Shown here: piece after piece, positions 26,281 to 37,596 of the stretch
Numbering within the stretch: position 1 is the stretch's first letter
Layout: each line of letters starts with the position of its first letter
NCBI RefSeq assembly: GCF_011761235.1
Contig: NZ_JAAOYW010000001.1
Location: 781-64,780, forward strand
Origin: Frigoribacterium faeni
GTDB taxonomy: Bacteria; Actinomycetota; Actinomycetes; Actinomycetales; Microbacteriaceae
Direction of reading: 5' to 3'
Length of the DNA stretch: 64,000 nucleotides
Notes under the pieces: generated by a model
What the model was told of the DNA's origin: nothing
Database searches by the model: none
The model's input: the letters and a program-made list of their open reading frames with translations, nothing else
Made by a program: the position numbers and the translations under genes

Positions 26281-28071
26281 GTGAACACAGCCCCTCGCAG
26301 CCGCCGGCTCCGGGCGACCCTGGCCATGGCCGTCGTGATCGCCCTGGTCGGGGTCTTCGTCGTGCGCCTGGCCGACATCCAGCTGGTCCAGGCCAGCGAG
26401 CTCAACGAGCAGTCGAAGAACAAGCGCGAGATCGAGCAGGTCACCTACGGCGACCGCGGCGACATCACGGCGAGCGACGGCACGGTGCTGGCCGGCAGCG
26501 TGACCCGCTACAACATCACCGCCGCCCCCGCCTTCGCGGACGACGTGACGGTCACCGTGACCGACGCCGACGGCGTGAAGACGAAGCAGGCCATGAGCGT
26601 CGACCAGGTGCTCGCGAAGGTGCAGCAGATCACGGGCGGCTCGCTCGAGACCATGCAGAAGAGCCTCACCGCGGACCCCGACGCGAACTTCGCGTACCTC
26701 GTGAAGGGCGTCGACGTCGACGCCTTCCGCGCCGTGCGGGACCTCAAGAACAGCGGCGTCTCCTGGCTCTACTACGAGCGGCAGGCCGCCCGCACGTACC
26801 CGAACGGCGCCGTCGCGGGCAACCTGACCGGCTTCATCGGCACCGACGGCCCCCAGGCCGGGCTCGAGTACAGCGCCGACTCGTGCCTCGCGGGCACGAA
26901 CGGCTCCGAGACCTACGAGCGCGGCGCCGACGGCGTCCAGCTGCCGGGCAGCACGTCGGTCACGGAGAAGGCGGTGGCCGGGGGAGACCTGCGGCTCACC
27001 ATCGACAAGGACCTCCAGTACATGGCCCAGCAGGCCGTGGCCGAGCAGGGCGAGGCGATCGGGGCCGAGTCGGCCACCGCCGTCGTCATGGAGGTGGGCA
27101 CCGGCAAGCTCAAGGCCGTGGCCGACTGGCCCGCCGTCGACCCGAACGACGTCAACCTGACGAAGGACCCCGCCGACCTCGGGTCGAAGGCGTTCACCTC
27201 GTCGTACGAGCCCGGCTCGACGTTCAAGGCGATGACGGCCGCCATGCTGCTCGACTCGGGCAAGGCCACCCCGACCAGCCAGGCGACGGTGCCGTACTCG
27301 CGGTCGTTCCCCTGGGGCGGCGAGATCCACGACGCGACGTTCCACCCGACCGAGAAGCTCACGCTGACCGGCATCCTGCGCGACTCGTCCAACGTCGGCA
27401 TCTCGCTGCTCGGCCAGAACCTGAGCGCTCAGGCCCGGTACGACTACATGGTCAAGTTCGGCCTGAACGAGCCCACGGCCGTCGGGTTCCTCGGCGAGCC
27501 GACGCAGGGCGTCCGGCAGCCGAGCGCGTGGGACGAGCAGACCAGCATCAACACGATGTTCGGCCAGGGCGTGTCGACGACCGCCCTGCACGTCGCCGGC
27601 ATCTTCCAGACCCTCGGCAACCACGGCCTCCGCCTGCCCGCGCAGCTCGTCGAGAGCTGCACGGCCCCCGACGGGACCGTCTCGATGACCCCGTCGGGCG
27701 ACAGCGTCCAGGCGGTGTCCGCCTACGCGGCCGACACGACGGTGAACATGCTCGAGAGCGTGGTGTCCGCGGGCGACCTCAAGGACGTCCTCACCATCCC
27801 GGGCTACCGCGTGGCGGCCAAGACCGGCACGGCCGAGATGGCCCGCTCCGACGGCACCGGCTACGGCTCCGACCGGGTCGTCTCGGTCGCCGGGCTCGCC
27901 CCGGCGGAGAACCCCCAGTACGTCGTCGTCGTGACCTTCACCAAGCCCAGTACCATGAAGACGTCGGCCGCCGCGGCGCCGACCTTCAACAAGATCATGT
28001 CCCAGGTCCTCGAGATGTACCGCGTCCCTCCGTCGACGGAGCCCGCGCCGGCCATCCCCCAGACCTGGTGA
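26281..28071 (+). CDS. ftsI: septal peptidoglycan transpeptidase FtsI (PBP3-type)
   Basis: 596 residues. Class B penicillin-binding protein that cross-links septal peptidoglycan. One membrane helix (about 12-30), N-terminal pedestal with YGDRGDITASDG and VAGNLTGF, and the transpeptidase domain with SXXK as S313-T-F-K316, SXN as S369-S-N371 and KTG at K514-T-G516 (AAKTGTAEM). No PASTA repeats at the C-terminus, which ends PAPAIPQTW. GTG start 74 bases after the FtsL-like gene; GGTGAGGA is a fair ribosome site. Stop overlaps a possible murE GTG. Confidence 0.93.
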   Translation: MNTAPRSRRLRATLAMAVVIALVGVFVVRLADIQLVQASELNEQSKNKREIEQVTYGDRGDITASDGTVLAGSVTRYNITAAPAFADDVTVTVTDADGVKTKQAMSVDQVLAKVQQITGGSLETMQKSLTADPDANFAYLVKGVDVDAFRAVRDLKNSGVSWLYYERQAARTYPNGAVAGNLTGFIGTDGPQAGLEYSADSCLAGTNGSETYERGADGVQLPGSTSVTEKAVAGGDLRLTIDKDLQYMAQQAVAEQGEAIGAESATAVVMEVGTGKLKAVADWPAVDPNDVNLTKDPADLGSKAFTSSYEPGSTFKAMTAAMLLDSGKATPTSQATVPYSRSFPWGGEIHDATFHPTEKLTLTGILRDSSNVGISLLGQNLSAQARYDYMVKFGLNEPTAVGFLGEPTQGVRQPSAWDEQTSINTMFGQGVSTTALHVAGIFQTLGNHGLRLPAQLVESCTAPDGTVSMTPSGDSVQAVSAYAADTTVNMLESVVSAGDLKDVLTIPGYRVAAKTGTAEMARSDGTGYGSDRVVSVAGLAPAENPQYVVVVTFTKPSTMKTSAAAAPTFNKIMSQVLEMYRVPPSTEPAPAIPQTW

Positions 28072-28085
28072 GAGAAGAGGATTCA

Positions 28086-29636
28086 TTGAGCGCCCGGATC
28101 CCCCCGGTCCTTCGACCGGAACATCCGTCGGCGAGGTCCCTCGCCCAGCTGGTCAGCGAGTTCGGTCTCGAGCACGAGGGTTCCCTCGACGGCGTCGAGG
28201 TCACCGGAGTCACGCTGAGCACGGCGGACCTCCACCCCGGCGACCTGTACGTCGGCGTGCCCGGCGAGCACCGCCACGGTGCAAAGTTCGCGTCGCAGGC
28301 GCGTGACGGCGGCGCCGTCGCGCTCCTGACCGACGCGGCCGGCCTCGAGCTGGCCCGCGGCTGCGGTCTCCCCGTCGTCCTCGTCGACTCGCCCCGCGCC
28401 GCCCTGGGCGACGTCTCGGCGTGGATCTACCGCACCGGCGGCGAGGACTCGCCCCTGTTGTTCGCCGTGACCGGCACGAACGGCAAGACCAGCACCTCCT
28501 ACCTGCTCGAGGGCGTCCTGCGGCAGCTCGGGCTCGTGACGGGCCTGAGCAGCACGGCCGAACGGCACATCGGCGACCTGACGGTCGTCAGCCGGCTGAC
28601 GACGCCCGAGGCGAGCGAGATGCACGCCCTGCTCGCGCGGATGCGCGAGAGCGAGGTGCGCGCCGTGGCCGTCGAGGTCAGCGCGCAGGCGCTCAGCCGC
28701 AACCGGGTCGACGGCCTCGTGTTCGACGTCGCGGCCTTCACGAACCTCAGCCACGACCACCTCGACGACTACGCCGACATGGAGGAGTACTTCCACGCGA
28801 AGCTGCCCCTCTTCCAGCCCGACCGCGCCAAGCGCGCCGTCGTCTCGCTCGACTCGCCGTGGGGCCACCGCGTCGTCGACAACGCCCGCGTGCCCCTCAC
28901 GACGATCACGATCCTCCCCGACGTCGAGGCCGACTGGCGCGTCGAGATCCTCGACGAGCAGGCCGCCTGGACCGAGTTCCGCCTGACCGGGCCGGAGAGC
29001 CGCGAGCTCGTCACCCGGGTGCCCCTGATCGGCTGGCACATGGTGGCGAACGCCGCCCTCGCCGTCGTCATGCTGGTCGAGGCCGGCTTCGAGCTCGGCG
29101 CGATCTCGCAGGCCCTCGAGGCGGACGGCGGCATCGTCGCCTACCTCCCGGGCCGCACCGAGCGCGTCTCGGGCGACCGCGGCCCGAGCGTCTACGTCGA
29201 CTTCGGCCACAGCCCCGACGCGTTCCTCACGACCCTGGCGGCCGTGCGCCGCTTCACCCCGGGCAAGGTCGTCATGCTCTTCGGCGCCGACGGCGACCGG
29301 GACAAGACCAAGCGCGCCGACATGGCCCGAGTGGCCGCAGAGGGGTCCGACATCCTCGTCGTCACCGACCACCACCCTCGCTTCGAAGACCCTGCCTCGA
29401 TCCGAGCCACGCTCGTCGAGGCGGCCCGTGCCGCACGGCCCGGGCACGAGATCCACGAGGTGAGCCCGCCCGAGGCGGCCATCCGCACGGCGGTCTCGCT
29501 CGTCGGCGAGGGCGACTCGATCCTCTGGGCCGGCCCCGGCCACCAGGACTACCGCGACATCCGCGGCGAGCGGACCCCGTACTCGGCCCGCGACGAGGCC
29601 CGTGCCGCGCTGCGAGAGGCCGGGTGGGCCGAGTGA
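28086..29636 (+). CDS. murE: UDP-MurNAc-L-Ala-D-Glu ligase MurE (amino-acid specificity altered)
   Basis: 516 residues from TTG 28086, chosen because AGAGGA ends six bases upstream; GTG 28068, overlapping the ftsI stop, is the alternative. Adds the third amino acid to the peptidoglycan stem peptide. ATP motif [13 protein letters not shown] (about 128-140), and K239 in [11 protein letters not shown], the lysine that is carbamylated in Mur ligases. The substrate motif, DNPR in diaminopimelate-adding enzymes, reads [10 protein letters not shown] (427-436), so HHPR aligns with DNPR. Microbacteriaceae often carry ornithine, lysine, diaminobutyrate or homoserine at this place; the altered motif fits that but does not say which. 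GTGA overlap with murF. Confidence 0.9.
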   Translation: MSARIPPVLRPEHPSARSLAQLVSEFGLEHEGSLDGVEVTGVTLSTADLHPGDLYVGVPGEHRHGAKFASQARDGGAVALLTDAAGLELARGCGLPVVLVDSPRAALGDVSAWIYRTGGEDSPLLFAVTGTNGKTSTSYLLEGVLRQLGLVTGLSSTAERHIGDLTVVSRLTTPEASEMHALLARMRESEVRAVAVEVSAQALSRNRVDGLVFDVAAFTNLSHDHLDDYADMEEYFHAKLPLFQPDRAKRAVVSLDSPWGHRVVDNARVPLTTITILPDVEADWRVEILDEQAAWTEFRLTGPESRELVTRVPLIGWHMVANAALAVVMLVEAGFELGAISQALEADGGIVAYLPGRTERVSGDRGPSVYVDFGHSPDAFLTTLAAVRRFTPGKVVMLFGADGDRDKTKRADMARVAAEGSDILVVTDHHPRFEDPASIRATLVEAARAARPGHEIHEVSPPEAAIRTAVSLVGEGDSILWAGPGHQDYRDIRGERTPYSARDEARAALREAGWAE

Positions 29637-31042
29637 TCGCGCTGACCCTCGCCGAGCTCGCCGAGATCGCCGGAGGCGCCCTGCACCTCCCCGAGGGCGG
29701 TCCCGAGCGCGACCAGGTCGTCGACGGCTCCGTCGAGACCGACTCCCGGCTCGTCACGTCGGGCTCCGTCTTCTTCGCGCTCCGGGGCGACGAGACCGAC
29801 GGCCACCTGTTCGCCGGCTCCGCCGTCGAGTCGGGCGCGGCCGTCGTCGTCGCCGAGCGCCGTCTCGACCTGCCCGTGCCCGTCGTCGTCGTCGACGACG
29901 GCGTCGTCGCCCTCTCCCGCCTGGCGGCGGGCGTCGTCGAGCGCGTCCGCCGCGGCGGGCGCCTGCGCGTCGTCGGCGTGACCGGCTCGAACGGCAAGAC
30001 GAGCACGAAGAACATGCTCCGGGCGGTGCTCTCGGACGTCGGGCCCACCGTCGCCCCCGAGGGGTCGTTCAACAACCACGTCGGCGCCCCGATCTCCATG
30101 CTGCGCGTCGACCTCGACACCGAGTACCTGGTGGTCGAGATGGGCGCCTCCGGCCCGGGCGAGATCGCCCGCCTGGTCGAGATAGCCCGTCCCGACACGG
30201 GCGTCGTGCTCAAGGTCGGCCTGGCGCACGCCGGCGGCTTCGGCGGCATCGAGGGCACCCGCGCGGCCAAGGCCGAGATGGTGACCGACCTGCCCGAGAC
30301 GGCCACGGCCGTCCTCAACGTCGACGACGACCGCGTCGCCGGGATGGCCGCCGACACCGCGGCGCGCGTGGTCGGGTTCGGGCTGACCGACTCGGCCGCC
30401 TACCGGGCGACCGACCTCGAGGTCACCCGGTCGGGCACCTCCTTCGTGCTCGAGCACGACGGCGTCTCGCGACCCGTGTCCCTGCGCATCCTCGGCGAGC
30501 ACCACGTCATGAACGCCCTCGCCGCCCTCGCCGTGGCGGGGGAGTGGGGCCTCGACCTCGACCGGGCCGTCCAGGTCCTCGAGGGCGTCGCCCGTGCCGA
30601 GCGCTGGCGCATGGAGGTCCTCGAGGCCGGCGACGGCGTCACGATCGTCAACGACGCCTACAACGCGAGCCCCGACTCGGTCGCGGCCGCGCTCAAGACC
30701 CTCGCGCAGATCGTCCCCGAGGGCGGCCGCTCGGTCGCCGTGCTGGGCGAGATGGCCGAGCTGGGCGACCTCGCGCGCGAGGAGCACGACCGTGTCGGGC
30801 GCCTCGTCGTCCGGCTCAACGTCGGCCAGCTGGTCGTCGTGGGCCACGAGGCCCGCCACATCCACGTCGCGGCCGGGCTCGAGGGCTCGTGGGACGGCGA
30901 GTCCGTCCTCGTCGACACCATCGACGAGGCCTACGAGCTGCTGCGCGGCACCCTCCGCGACGGCGACGTCGTGCTCGTCAAGTCGTCGAAGTCGGCCGGC
31001 CTCCGCCACCTCGGCGACCGTCTCGCGGGGGTGACCGCGTGA
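29633..31042 (+). CDS. murF: UDP-MurNAc-tripeptide--D-Ala-D-Ala ligase MurF
   Basis: 469 residues. Adds D-Ala-D-Ala to complete the pentapeptide precursor in the cytoplasm. ATP-binding [14 protein letters not shown], substrate segments [26 protein letters not shown], and the late [15 protein letters not shown] and [14 protein letters not shown] are classical MurF signatures. The Rossmann-like C-terminal domain ends with [15 protein letters not shown] start overlaps the murE stop by four bases (GTGA) and the stop overlaps the mraY start the same way, so translation is probably coupled. Nothing unusual in length or motifs. Confidence 0.95.
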   Translation: MIALTLAELAEIAGGALHLPEGGPERDQVVDGSVETDSRLVTSGSVFFALRGDETDGHLFAGSAVESGAAVVVAERRLDLPVPVVVVDDGVVALSRLAAGVVERVRRGGRLRVVGVTGSNGKTSTKNMLRAVLSDVGPTVAPEGSFNNHVGAPISMLRVDLDTEYLVVEMGASGPGEIARLVEIARPDTGVVLKVGLAHAGGFGGIEGTRAAKAEMVTDLPETATAVLNVDDDRVAGMAADTAARVVGFGLTDSAAYRATDLEVTRSGTSFVLEHDGVSRPVSLRILGEHHVMNALAALAVAGEWGLDLDRAVQVLEGVARAERWRMEVLEAGDGVTIVNDAYNASPDSVAAALKTLAQIVPEGGRSVAVLGEMAELGDLAREEHDRVGRLVVRLNVGQLVVVGHEARHIHVAAGLEGSWDGESVLVDTIDEAYELLRGTLRDGDVVLVKSSKSAGLRHLGDRLAGVTA

Positions 31043-32142
31043 AGGCGCTCCTCATCGCCGGCGCCGTGTCGCTGGTCTTCACCCTGCTGATGACGCCGCT
31101 GTTCATCCGGCTCTTCCACCGCCTCGGCTGGGGCCAGTTCATCCGGGACGACGGCCCCCAGTCGCACCACACCAAGCGGGGCACGGCGACGATGGGCGGC
31201 ATCGTCCTCATCATCGGCACCGTGCTCGGCTACTTCGTGGGCCACCTCGGCGCCCAGGACGAACTGACCAACAGCGGCCTCCTCGTCCTGTTCATGATGG
31301 TCGGGCTCGGCGCCGTCGGGTTCCTCGACGACTTCCTCAAGGTGCGCAACCAGCGCAGCCTCGGGCTCGGCGGCTGGGCGAAGATCGCCGGCCAGGTCGT
31401 GGTCGGGGCGGTCTTCGCGGTGCTCGCGCTGTCGTTCCCCAACGAGAACGGGCTGACCCCCGCGTCGACCATGATCAGCGGCATCCGCGACATCTCGTGG
31501 CTCGACTTCATGTTCTTCGGCACGATCGTCGGCGGCGGGCTGTTCCTGATCTGGGTCGTGCTGATCACGGTGAGCACCTCGAACGGCGTGAACGTCGCGG
31601 ACGGCCTCGACGGCCTCGCGACCGGGGCCTCGATCCTGGCCATCGCCTCCTACATCTTCATCGGGTTCTGGCAGTTCAACCAGTCGTGCTTCAGCACGCG
31701 GCTCGACGAGGCCACGCGGTCGGCCTGCTACTCGGTGGCCGACCCGCTCGACCTCGCCGTCGTCGCGGCCGCGATCTGCGGCGGCCTGATCGGGTTCCTC
31801 TGGTGGAACACGTCGCCCGCCCAGATCTTCCTCGGCGACACCGGCTCGCTCGGCCTCGGCGGCGCCCTCGCGGCCCTCGCCATCCTCAGCCGCACCGAGC
31901 TGCTGCTCGTCCTCATCGGCGGCCTCTTCATCGTCGTCACCGGGTCGGTGATCCTGCAGCGGGCGTACTTCAAGATCACGCACGGCAAGCGGATCTTCCT
32001 GATGAGCCCGCTCCACCACCACTTCGAGCTCAAGGGCTGGGCCGAGGTGACCGTCGTGGTCCGCTTCTGGATCATCGCGGGGCTGTTCGTCGCGGCGGGC
32101 GTGGGCGTGTTCTACCTCGAGTGGATCTCGCGGACCTCGTGA
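31039..32142 (+). CDS. mraY: phospho-MurNAc-pentapeptide transferase MraY
   Basis: 367 residues with about ten membrane helices. Transfers phospho-MurNAc-pentapeptide to undecaprenyl phosphate to make lipid I. Characteristic segments: [14 protein letters not shown] near residue 45, [19 protein letters not shown] (Asp pair), [24 protein letters not shown] and [13 protein letters not shown], all intact. The order of helices and loops is normal. GTGA overlaps join it to murF and murD. Confidence 0.96.
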   Translation: MKALLIAGAVSLVFTLLMTPLFIRLFHRLGWGQFIRDDGPQSHHTKRGTATMGGIVLIIGTVLGYFVGHLGAQDELTNSGLLVLFMMVGLGAVGFLDDFLKVRNQRSLGLGGWAKIAGQVVVGAVFAVLALSFPNENGLTPASTMISGIRDISWLDFMFFGTIVGGGLFLIWVVLITVSTSNGVNVADGLDGLATGASILAIASYIFIGFWQFNQSCFSTRLDEATRSACYSVADPLDLAVVAAAICGGLIGFLWWNTSPAQIFLGDTGSLGLGGALAALAILSRTELLLVLIGGLFIVVTGSVILQRAYFKITHGKRIFLMSPLHHHFELKGWAEVTVVVRFWIIAGLFVAAGVGVFYLEWISRTS

Positions 32143-33707
32143 CGACCGCCGCCTCCGACCCCGTCCTCGCCGCGCGGCTCGACGGCCTCACGAGCTGGCA
32201 CGCCGACTGGTCCGGCCTGCGCGTCCTCGTCCTGGGCCTCGGCGTCACGGGCTTCGCCGTCGCCGACACGCTCGCCGAGCTGGGCGCGCGCGTCGTCGTG
32301 CTCGCGCCGACCGTCGACGACGACCGCGCCGAGCTGCTCGGCCTGATCGGCGCCGAGCTCGTGCTCGACCCCGACATGGCGTCCGTGCCGCAGCGCGTCG
32401 TCGACTTCGACGCCGAGCTCGTCGTGCTGTCGCCCGGCTTCGCGCCGCACCACCCGCTGGCCGTCGCGGCCGTCGAGTCCACGGCGGCCGTCTGGGGCGA
32501 CGTCGAGCTCGCCTGGCGCCTGCGCGACAAGACCGCGCGCGTCGCCGACTGGCTGCTCGTCACGGGCACGAACGGCAAGACCACGACGACCCAGCTCGCG
32601 ACCGCGATGGCCCTGGCCGACGGCCGTCGGGCCGCCGCCGTGGGCAACATCGGCGTCCCGGTGCTCGACGCCGTCCGCGACCCCGAGGGCCTCGACGTCC
32701 TCGTCGTCGAGCTGTCGAGCCACCAGCTGCACTGGCTGCCCGTCGAGGGCCCCGGGGCCCTGCGGCCGCGCGCCTCCGTCTGCCTCAACCTGGAGTCCGA
32801 CCACCTCGAGTGGCACGGGTCGTTCGACGCCTACCGCGACGCCAAGGCGCGCGTCTACGAGAACACCGTCGTCGCCTGCGTCTACAACAAGGCCGACCAG
32901 GCCACCGTCCGCATGGTCGAGCAGGCCGACGTCGCCGAGGGGTGCCGCGCCGTCGGCTTCGGGCTCTCCGCGCCCGGCCCGAGCGAGGTCGGCATCGTCA
33001 GCGGCGACGAGGGCGGGGTCCTCGTCGACCGTGCGTTCCTCGCCGAGCGCCGTCACCGCGCGCTCGAGCTCACGACCACCGGCGAGCTCGAGGCCGCGGG
33101 CCTCGGCGCGGACCACCTCGTCGAGGACGTCCTCGCCGCGGCGGCGCTCGTCCGTGCCGTCGACGTCGACCCCGTCGCGGTGCGCGACGCGCTGCGGGCC
33201 TTCCGCGTCGACCACCACCGCACGGAGGTGGTGGCCGAGTCGGCGGGCGTCGTGTGGGTCGACGACTCCAAGGCCACCAACCCCCACGCCGCCCACGCGT
33301 CGCTGGGCGCGTTCCCGTCGGTCGTCTGGGTCGTCGGGGGCACCTTCAAGGGCGTCGACCCCGAGCCGCTGGTCCGCGACGCCGTCGCCGGCCTCAGGGC
33401 GGCGGTGCTCATCGGGGTCGACCGGGTCGGCCTCCGGGAGGCCTTCCGGCGACACGCCCCCGAGCTGCCCGTCTTCGAGGTCGTCGAGACCGACACTGAG
33501 CGGGTGATGCCGACGGCGGTCCGCCTGGCGGCGGCCGCGGCGAGGCCGGGCGACACCGTCCTGCTCGCCCCCGCGGCGGCGTCCTTCGACCAGTTCACCG
33601 ACTACACCGCACGCGGCCGGGCCTTCGCGGCCGCGGTCGCACACCACCTGGGAGGTGACGCTGATGGCGCAGAAGCCGACCAGCCTCCCGCGTCGCCGGC
33701 CGACTGA
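32139..33707 (+). CDS. murD: UDP-MurNAc-L-Ala--D-Glu ligase MurD
   Basis: 522 residues, slightly long for MurD. Adds D-glutamate to UDP-MurNAc-L-alanine. N-terminal Rossmann region [24 protein letters not shown] motif [42 protein letters not shown] (with the lysine that is carbamylated), [17 protein letters not shown] and [12 protein letters not shown] are recognisable. The C-terminal 20 residues ([16 protein letters not shown]) are an acidic tail encoded over the start of ftsW: the two genes overlap by 44 bases. GTG start within the GTGA overlap with mraY. Confidence 0.94.
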   Translation: MTTAASDPVLAARLDGLTSWHADWSGLRVLVLGLGVTGFAVADTLAELGARVVVLAPTVDDDRAELLGLIGAELVLDPDMASVPQRVVDFDAELVVLSPGFAPHHPLAVAAVESTAAVWGDVELAWRLRDKTARVADWLLVTGTNGKTTTTQLATAMALADGRRAAAVGNIGVPVLDAVRDPEGLDVLVVELSSHQLHWLPVEGPGALRPRASVCLNLESDHLEWHGSFDAYRDAKARVYENTVVACVYNKADQATVRMVEQADVAEGCRAVGFGLSAPGPSEVGIVSGDEGGVLVDRAFLAERRHRALELTTTGELEAAGLGADHLVEDVLAAAALVRAVDVDPVAVRDALRAFRVDHHRTEVVAESAGVVWVDDSKATNPHAAHASLGAFPSVVWVVGGTFKGVDPEPLVRDAVAGLRAAVLIGVDRVGLREAFRRHAPELPVFEVVETDTERVMPTAVRLAAAAARPGDTVLLAPAAASFDQFTDYTARGRAFAAAVAHHLGGDADGAEADQPPASPAD

Positions 33708-34959
33708 GTCGACCGGCCCGCGGGACGCGGACGCCCACGGCCGCCCGGGGGCGCACGGCGGCCGCCAGGCCGCGGCCGTCGTGGCCGTCAAGAAGCTCTT
33801 CGCCGCCGAGACGGGGTCGTTCTTCCTCATCCTCGGCACGACGCTGTTCATGGTCGTGCTGGGCCTCGTCATGGTGCTCTCGTCGTCGTCGGTCGAGCAG
33901 TACATCGCCTCGAAGCACACGTCGTTCTTCGGCGCCTTCGTGCGGCAGGGCATGTACGCCGCGATCGGCATCCCGCTCATGCTGATCGCGTCGAGGCTCC
34001 CCGTCTCGTTCTACCGCCGACACGCGTGGAAGATCCTCGGCGCCGCGGTCGTGCTCCAGCTGCTCGTGTTCACCCCCCTCGGCTACGAGGTCGGCGGCAA
34101 CCGGAACTGGATCCGCCTGGGCGAGAGCATCTCCGCGCAGCCCTCCGAGGCCGTCAAGCTCGCCCTCGCCGTCTGGCTGGGCATGATCCTCAGCGTCAAG
34201 CGCGACCTCCTCGACGATTGGAAGCACCTGGCGATCCCGCTCGTCCCCGTCGTGGGCGTCGCCGTGGGGCTCGTGGTGCTGGGCGGCGACCTGGGCACGA
34301 CGATGGTCATGCTCCTCCTCGTCTTCGCGGCCGTCTGGTTCGCCGGCGTCCGCCTGCGGTACCTCGCCGTGCCGGTGCTGTTCCTCGCGGCGGCCATCCC
34401 GCTGATCGCGTCCGGGTCCGCCTCGCGCAACGAGCGGATCGCCGCCTGGATGTCGGGCTGCACCGACTCCAGCGACTACCAGGCCGCCTGCTGGCAGACG
34501 CTGCACGGCACCTGGGCCCTCGCCTCCGGCGGGCTCTTCGGCGTCGGCCTCGGCAACTCGAAGTCGAAGTGGTCCTGGCTGCCCGAGGCCGACAACGACT
34601 TCATCTTCGCCATCATCGGCGAAGAACTGGGCCTGATCGGGGCGATCGTCGTCCTCGCCCTGTTCCTGGTGCTCGCCGTCGGCTTCGTCAAGATCATCCG
34701 ACGCACGAACGACCCCTTCGTCCGGGTCGTGACGGGCGCCGTGACGGCGTGGATCATCGGACAGGCCCTCATCAACATCGCGGTCGTGCTCGGGCTGCTG
34801 CCCGTGCTCGGGGTGCCCCTGCCGCTGATCTCGGCGGGCGGCTCCGCGCTCATCGTCACGCTCGTGGCCATCGGCGTGGTGCTCTCGTTCGCCCGCCGTC
34901 CGGAGGAGCAGACGCCCGTCCGGCAGGCCCCCGGCCAGCGGGTAGGGTCTCTCCGGTGA
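33664..34959 (+). CDS. ftsW: septal peptidoglycan polymerase FtsW
   Basis: 431 residues, SEDS family, ten predicted membrane helices. Polymerises lipid II glycan at the septum with FtsI. Signatures: [54 protein letters not shown] (catalytic Asp region), and [14 protein letters not shown] basic N-terminal tail of about 45 residues precedes the first helix. ATG 33664 is preferred over GTG 33655 because GGGAGG ends eight bases before it. It starts inside the end of murD and its TGA overlaps the murG GTG. Confidence 0.94.
   Translation: MAQKPTSLPRRRPTESTGPRDADAHGRPGAHGGRQAAAVVAVKKLFAAETGSFFLILGTTLFMVVLGLVMVLSSSSVEQYIASKHTSFFGAFVRQGMYAAIGIPLMLIASRLPVSFYRRHAWKILGAAVVLQLLVFTPLGYEVGGNRNWIRLGESISAQPSEAVKLALAVWLGMILSVKRDLLDDWKHLAIPLVPVVGVAVGLVVLGGDLGTTMVMLLLVFAAVWFAGVRLRYLAVPVLFLAAAIPLIASGSASRNERIAAWMSGCTDSSDYQAACWQTLHGTWALASGGLFGVGLGNSKSKWSWLPEADNDFIFAIIGEELGLIGAIVVLALFLVLAVGFVKIIRRTNDPFVRVVTGAVTAWIIGQALINIAVVLGLLPVLGVPLPLISAGGSALIVTLVAIGVVLSFARRPEEQTPVRQAPGQRVGSLR
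34943..34948 (+). promoter_or_regulatory. -10-like TAGGGT before murG
   Basis: TAGGGT ends seven bases before the murG GTG, inside ftsW. It could give an internal promoter; the overlapping stop/start also allows coupled translation without it. Confidence 0.3.
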
Positions 34960-36128
34960 CGACGTACCTCCTCGCCGGCGGCGGCACCGCCGGCCACGTG
35001 AACCCCCTGCTCGCCGTCGCCGACCGCATCCGCGACACCGAGCCCGACGCGACCGTGCTCGTGCTCGGCACGGCCGAGGGCCTCGAGGCCCGGCTCGTGC
35101 CCCTGCGCGGCTACGAGCTGCTGACCGTGCCCCGCCTGCCGTTCCCGCGCAGTCCCTCGCGGGCGGCGCTGCGGTTCCCGTCGGCCCTGCGCGGGGCCGT
35201 CGCCGGCGTGCGCGAGCTGCTCGACCGGCACGACGTCGACGTGGTCGTCGGCTTCGGGGGCTACGCCTCGGCGCCGGCCTACGTCGCCGCCTGGCGCTCA
35301 CACGTCCCCCTCGTGGTCCACGAGGCGAACGCGAAGCCGGGCATCGCCAACGTCCTCGGCTCGTGGTTCACCCGGCACGTCGGCGTCGTCCACCGGTCGA
35401 CGCGGCTGAGGCACGGCCGGCAGGTCGGCATGCCCCTGCGACGCGAGATCGAGCAGCTCGACCGGCGCGACAGCCGGCAGGAGGCGGTGGCCGAGTTCGG
35501 CCTCGACCCCCGCAAGCCGACGCTGCTGGTCACCGGCGGCTCGTCGGGCGCCCGTCGCCTCAACGAGACCATCGCCCGCTCGGCGACCAGCGTGCTCGGC
35601 GCGGGCTGGCAGATCCTGCACGTGACGGGGCAGAAGTCCGACCTCCGCAGCACCGACCTGGCCGACCACCACCTCCTGCCCTACTGCGACCGCATGGACC
35701 TCGCCCTCTCGGCGGCGGACCTCGTCGTGTCGCGCGCCGGCTCCGCGACCGTCAGCGAGCTGACGGCGCTCGGCCTGCCCTCGGTCCTCGTGCCCTACCC
35801 CGTCGGCAACGGCGAGCAGGTGCACAATGCCACCGACGTCGTCGCCGCCGGGGGAGCCGTGCTCGTCGCCGACGCCGACTTCACGCCCGACTGGGTGCGC
35901 TCGACGCTCGTGCGCCTGCTCCAGGACAGGGCGGGCATCGCCGACATGGCCGTCCGGGCCGGGACGGTGGGCGTGCTCGACGGGACCGACCGCACGGTCG
36001 AGCTCGTGCACGAGGCGCTCCGTGCCGGCCCGGCGCGCGGCGCCGCCCACGTCCGCACCCGCACGGCCGACCCCGCCCACCACACCGAGACGACGAGCAC
36101 CGAGAGAACGAGCACCGAGCAGTCATGA
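34956..36128 (+). CDS. murG: UDP-GlcNAc--lipid I GlcNAc transferase MurG
   Basis: 390 residues. Adds GlcNAc to lipid I, making lipid II at the cytoplasmic membrane face. GT-B fold: N-terminal [46 protein letters not shown], the donor-site [17 protein letters not shown], and [26 protein letters not shown]. The last 40 residues are a low-complexity Thr/Ala/Arg tail not seen in most MurG proteins ([15 protein letters not shown]). GTG start overlaps ftsW by four bases; TGA overlaps murC ATG. Confidence 0.95.
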   Translation: MTTYLLAGGGTAGHVNPLLAVADRIRDTEPDATVLVLGTAEGLEARLVPLRGYELLTVPRLPFPRSPSRAALRFPSALRGAVAGVRELLDRHDVDVVVGFGGYASAPAYVAAWRSHVPLVVHEANAKPGIANVLGSWFTRHVGVVHRSTRLRHGRQVGMPLRREIEQLDRRDSRQEAVAEFGLDPRKPTLLVTGGSSGARRLNETIARSATSVLGAGWQILHVTGQKSDLRSTDLADHHLLPYCDRMDLALSAADLVVSRAGSATVSELTALGLPSVLVPYPVGNGEQVHNATDVVAAGGAVLVADADFTPDWVRSTLVRLLQDRAGIADMAVRAGTVGVLDGTDRTVELVHEALRAGPARGAAHVRTRTADPAHHTETTSTERTSTEQS

Positions 36129-37555
36129 TCAAGCCCGACCTCCAGCAGCAGATCCCCGCCGAGCTCGGCCGGGTGCACTTCGTCGGCATCGGCGGCTCCG
36201 GCATGAGCGGCATCGCCCGGGTGTTCCTCGCCGCGGGCCACACGGTGTCCGGCTCCGACATCCGCGAGACCGCCGCAGTGGCGGCCCTGCGCGAGCTCGG
36301 CGCCACGATCGCCATCGGGCACGACGCCGCGAACGTCGGCGACGCCGACACGCTCGTCGTCACCGGCGCCCTCTGGCAGGACAACCCCGAGTACCAGCTC
36401 GCCCTCCAGCGGGGACTGCCCGTCCTGCACCGCTCGCAGGCGCTCGCGTGGCTCATCGGCGGGCACCGTCTCGTGTCGGTGGCCGGGGCCCACGGCAAGA
36501 CGACGTCGACCGGCATGATCGTGACGGCCCTGCTCGCCGCGGGCCACGACCCCAGCTTCGTCAACGGCGGCGTCATCCAGTCGCTGGGGCTCAGCGCGCG
36601 GGGCGGCTCGGACGACCTCTTCGTCGTCGAGGCGGACGAGTCGGACGGCTCGTTCCTGCTCTACGACACCGCGGTGGCCCTCATCACGAACGTCGACGCC
36701 GACCACCTCGACCACTACGGCTCGCACGAGGCCTTCGACGCCGCGTTCGTCGAGTTCGCCACGGCTGCGCGCGAGCTCGTGGTGGTCTCGTCGGACGACG
36801 CCGGCGCCCGCCGCGTCACCGCCGCGCTCGAGCACGACCACGTGGTGACGTTCGGCGAGCACGAGTCGTCCGACGTGCGGCTCTCCGACGTCGCGTCGGA
36901 GGGGCCCGTGTCGTTCACGCTCCACCACGCGGGCTCGAGCTGGCCCGTCCAGCTGCGCGTGCCCGGGCGCCACAACGCCGTGAACGCCGCCGGGGCCTTC
37001 GCGGTGCTGGTCGGCCTGGGGGTCGACCCCGAGGCGGCCGTAGCGGGGCTCGAGACCTTCGGCGGCACCGAGCGCCGCTTCGAGCTGCACGGCACGGTGC
37101 GCGGGGTCAGCGTCTACGACGACTACGCCCACCACCCGACCGAGGTCGCGGCCGCGCTGCAGGCCGCCCGCTCGGTCGTCGGCGAGGGGCGCCTGATCGC
37201 CGTGCACCAGCCGCACCTCTACAGCCGCACCCGCATGATGGCGGGCGAGTTCGCCGAGACCTACGAGCGCCTGGCCGACCACACCGTCGTCCTCGACGTC
37301 TACGGCGCCCGCGAGGACCCGGAGCCCGGGGTCACGGGCGCGCTCGTCTCGGAGCGCTTCGCCGACCCGTCCCGCGTCGACTTCGTGGCCGACTGGCAGG
37401 CCGCCGCCGACCGCACGGCCGAGATCGCCCGCGACGGCGACTTCGTCATCACCCTGGGCTGCGGCGACGTCTACCGCATCGTCCCGCAGCTGCTCGGCTC
37501 GCTCGACGCCGCCTCGGCGCCCGACGCGTCGACCGCGGAGGAGACCGGAGCGTGA
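36125..37555 (+). CDS. murC: UDP-MurNAc--L-alanine ligase MurC
   Basis: 476 residues. Joins the first stem-peptide residue, L-alanine, to UDP-MurNAc. N-terminal [17 protein letters not shown] loop [55 protein letters not shown] and [14 protein letters not shown] are all classical. ATG within ATGA overlap with the murG stop. Its own stop overlaps a 14-codon ORF that in turn overlaps ftsQ. Confidence 0.96.
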   Translation: MIKPDLQQQIPAELGRVHFVGIGGSGMSGIARVFLAAGHTVSGSDIRETAAVAALRELGATIAIGHDAANVGDADTLVVTGALWQDNPEYQLALQRGLPVLHRSQALAWLIGGHRLVSVAGAHGKTTSTGMIVTALLAAGHDPSFVNGGVIQSLGLSARGGSDDLFVVEADESDGSFLLYDTAVALITNVDADHLDHYGSHEAFDAAFVEFATAARELVVVSSDDAGARRVTAALEHDHVVTFGEHESSDVRLSDVASEGPVSFTLHHAGSSWPVQLRVPGRHNAVNAAGAFAVLVGLGVDPEAAVAGLETFGGTERRFELHGTVRGVSVYDDYAHHPTEVAAALQAARSVVGEGRLIAVHQPHLYSRTRMMAGEFAETYERLADHTVVLDVYGAREDPEPGVTGALVSERFADPSRVDFVADWQAAADRTAEIARDGDFVITLGCGDVYRIVPQLLGSLDAASAPDASTAEETGA

Positions 37556-37596
37556 CCGCACGTCGGTCCCGGCCGACGGGACGAGGCCGCGCGTGA
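37552..37596 (+). CDS. possible 14-residue linker ORF between murC and ftsQ
   Basis: GTG at 37552 overlaps the murC stop (GTGA) and the frame runs 14 codons ([14 protein letters not shown]) to a TGA at 37594-37596 that overlaps the ftsQ GTG (GTGA again). It therefore fills the gap between the two genes exactly and would carry ribosomes from murC to ftsQ. The peptide is very basic. It may be a translated coupling device or chance in GC-rich DNA; expression is not shown. Confidence 0.35.
   Translation: MTARRSRPTGRGRA

Noticed and set aside
28068-28085. GTG 28068 as the murE start
   Set aside because: It overlaps the ftsI stop neatly but has no good ribosome site, while TTG 28086 has AGAGGA at ideal spacing. 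Kept as an alternative only.
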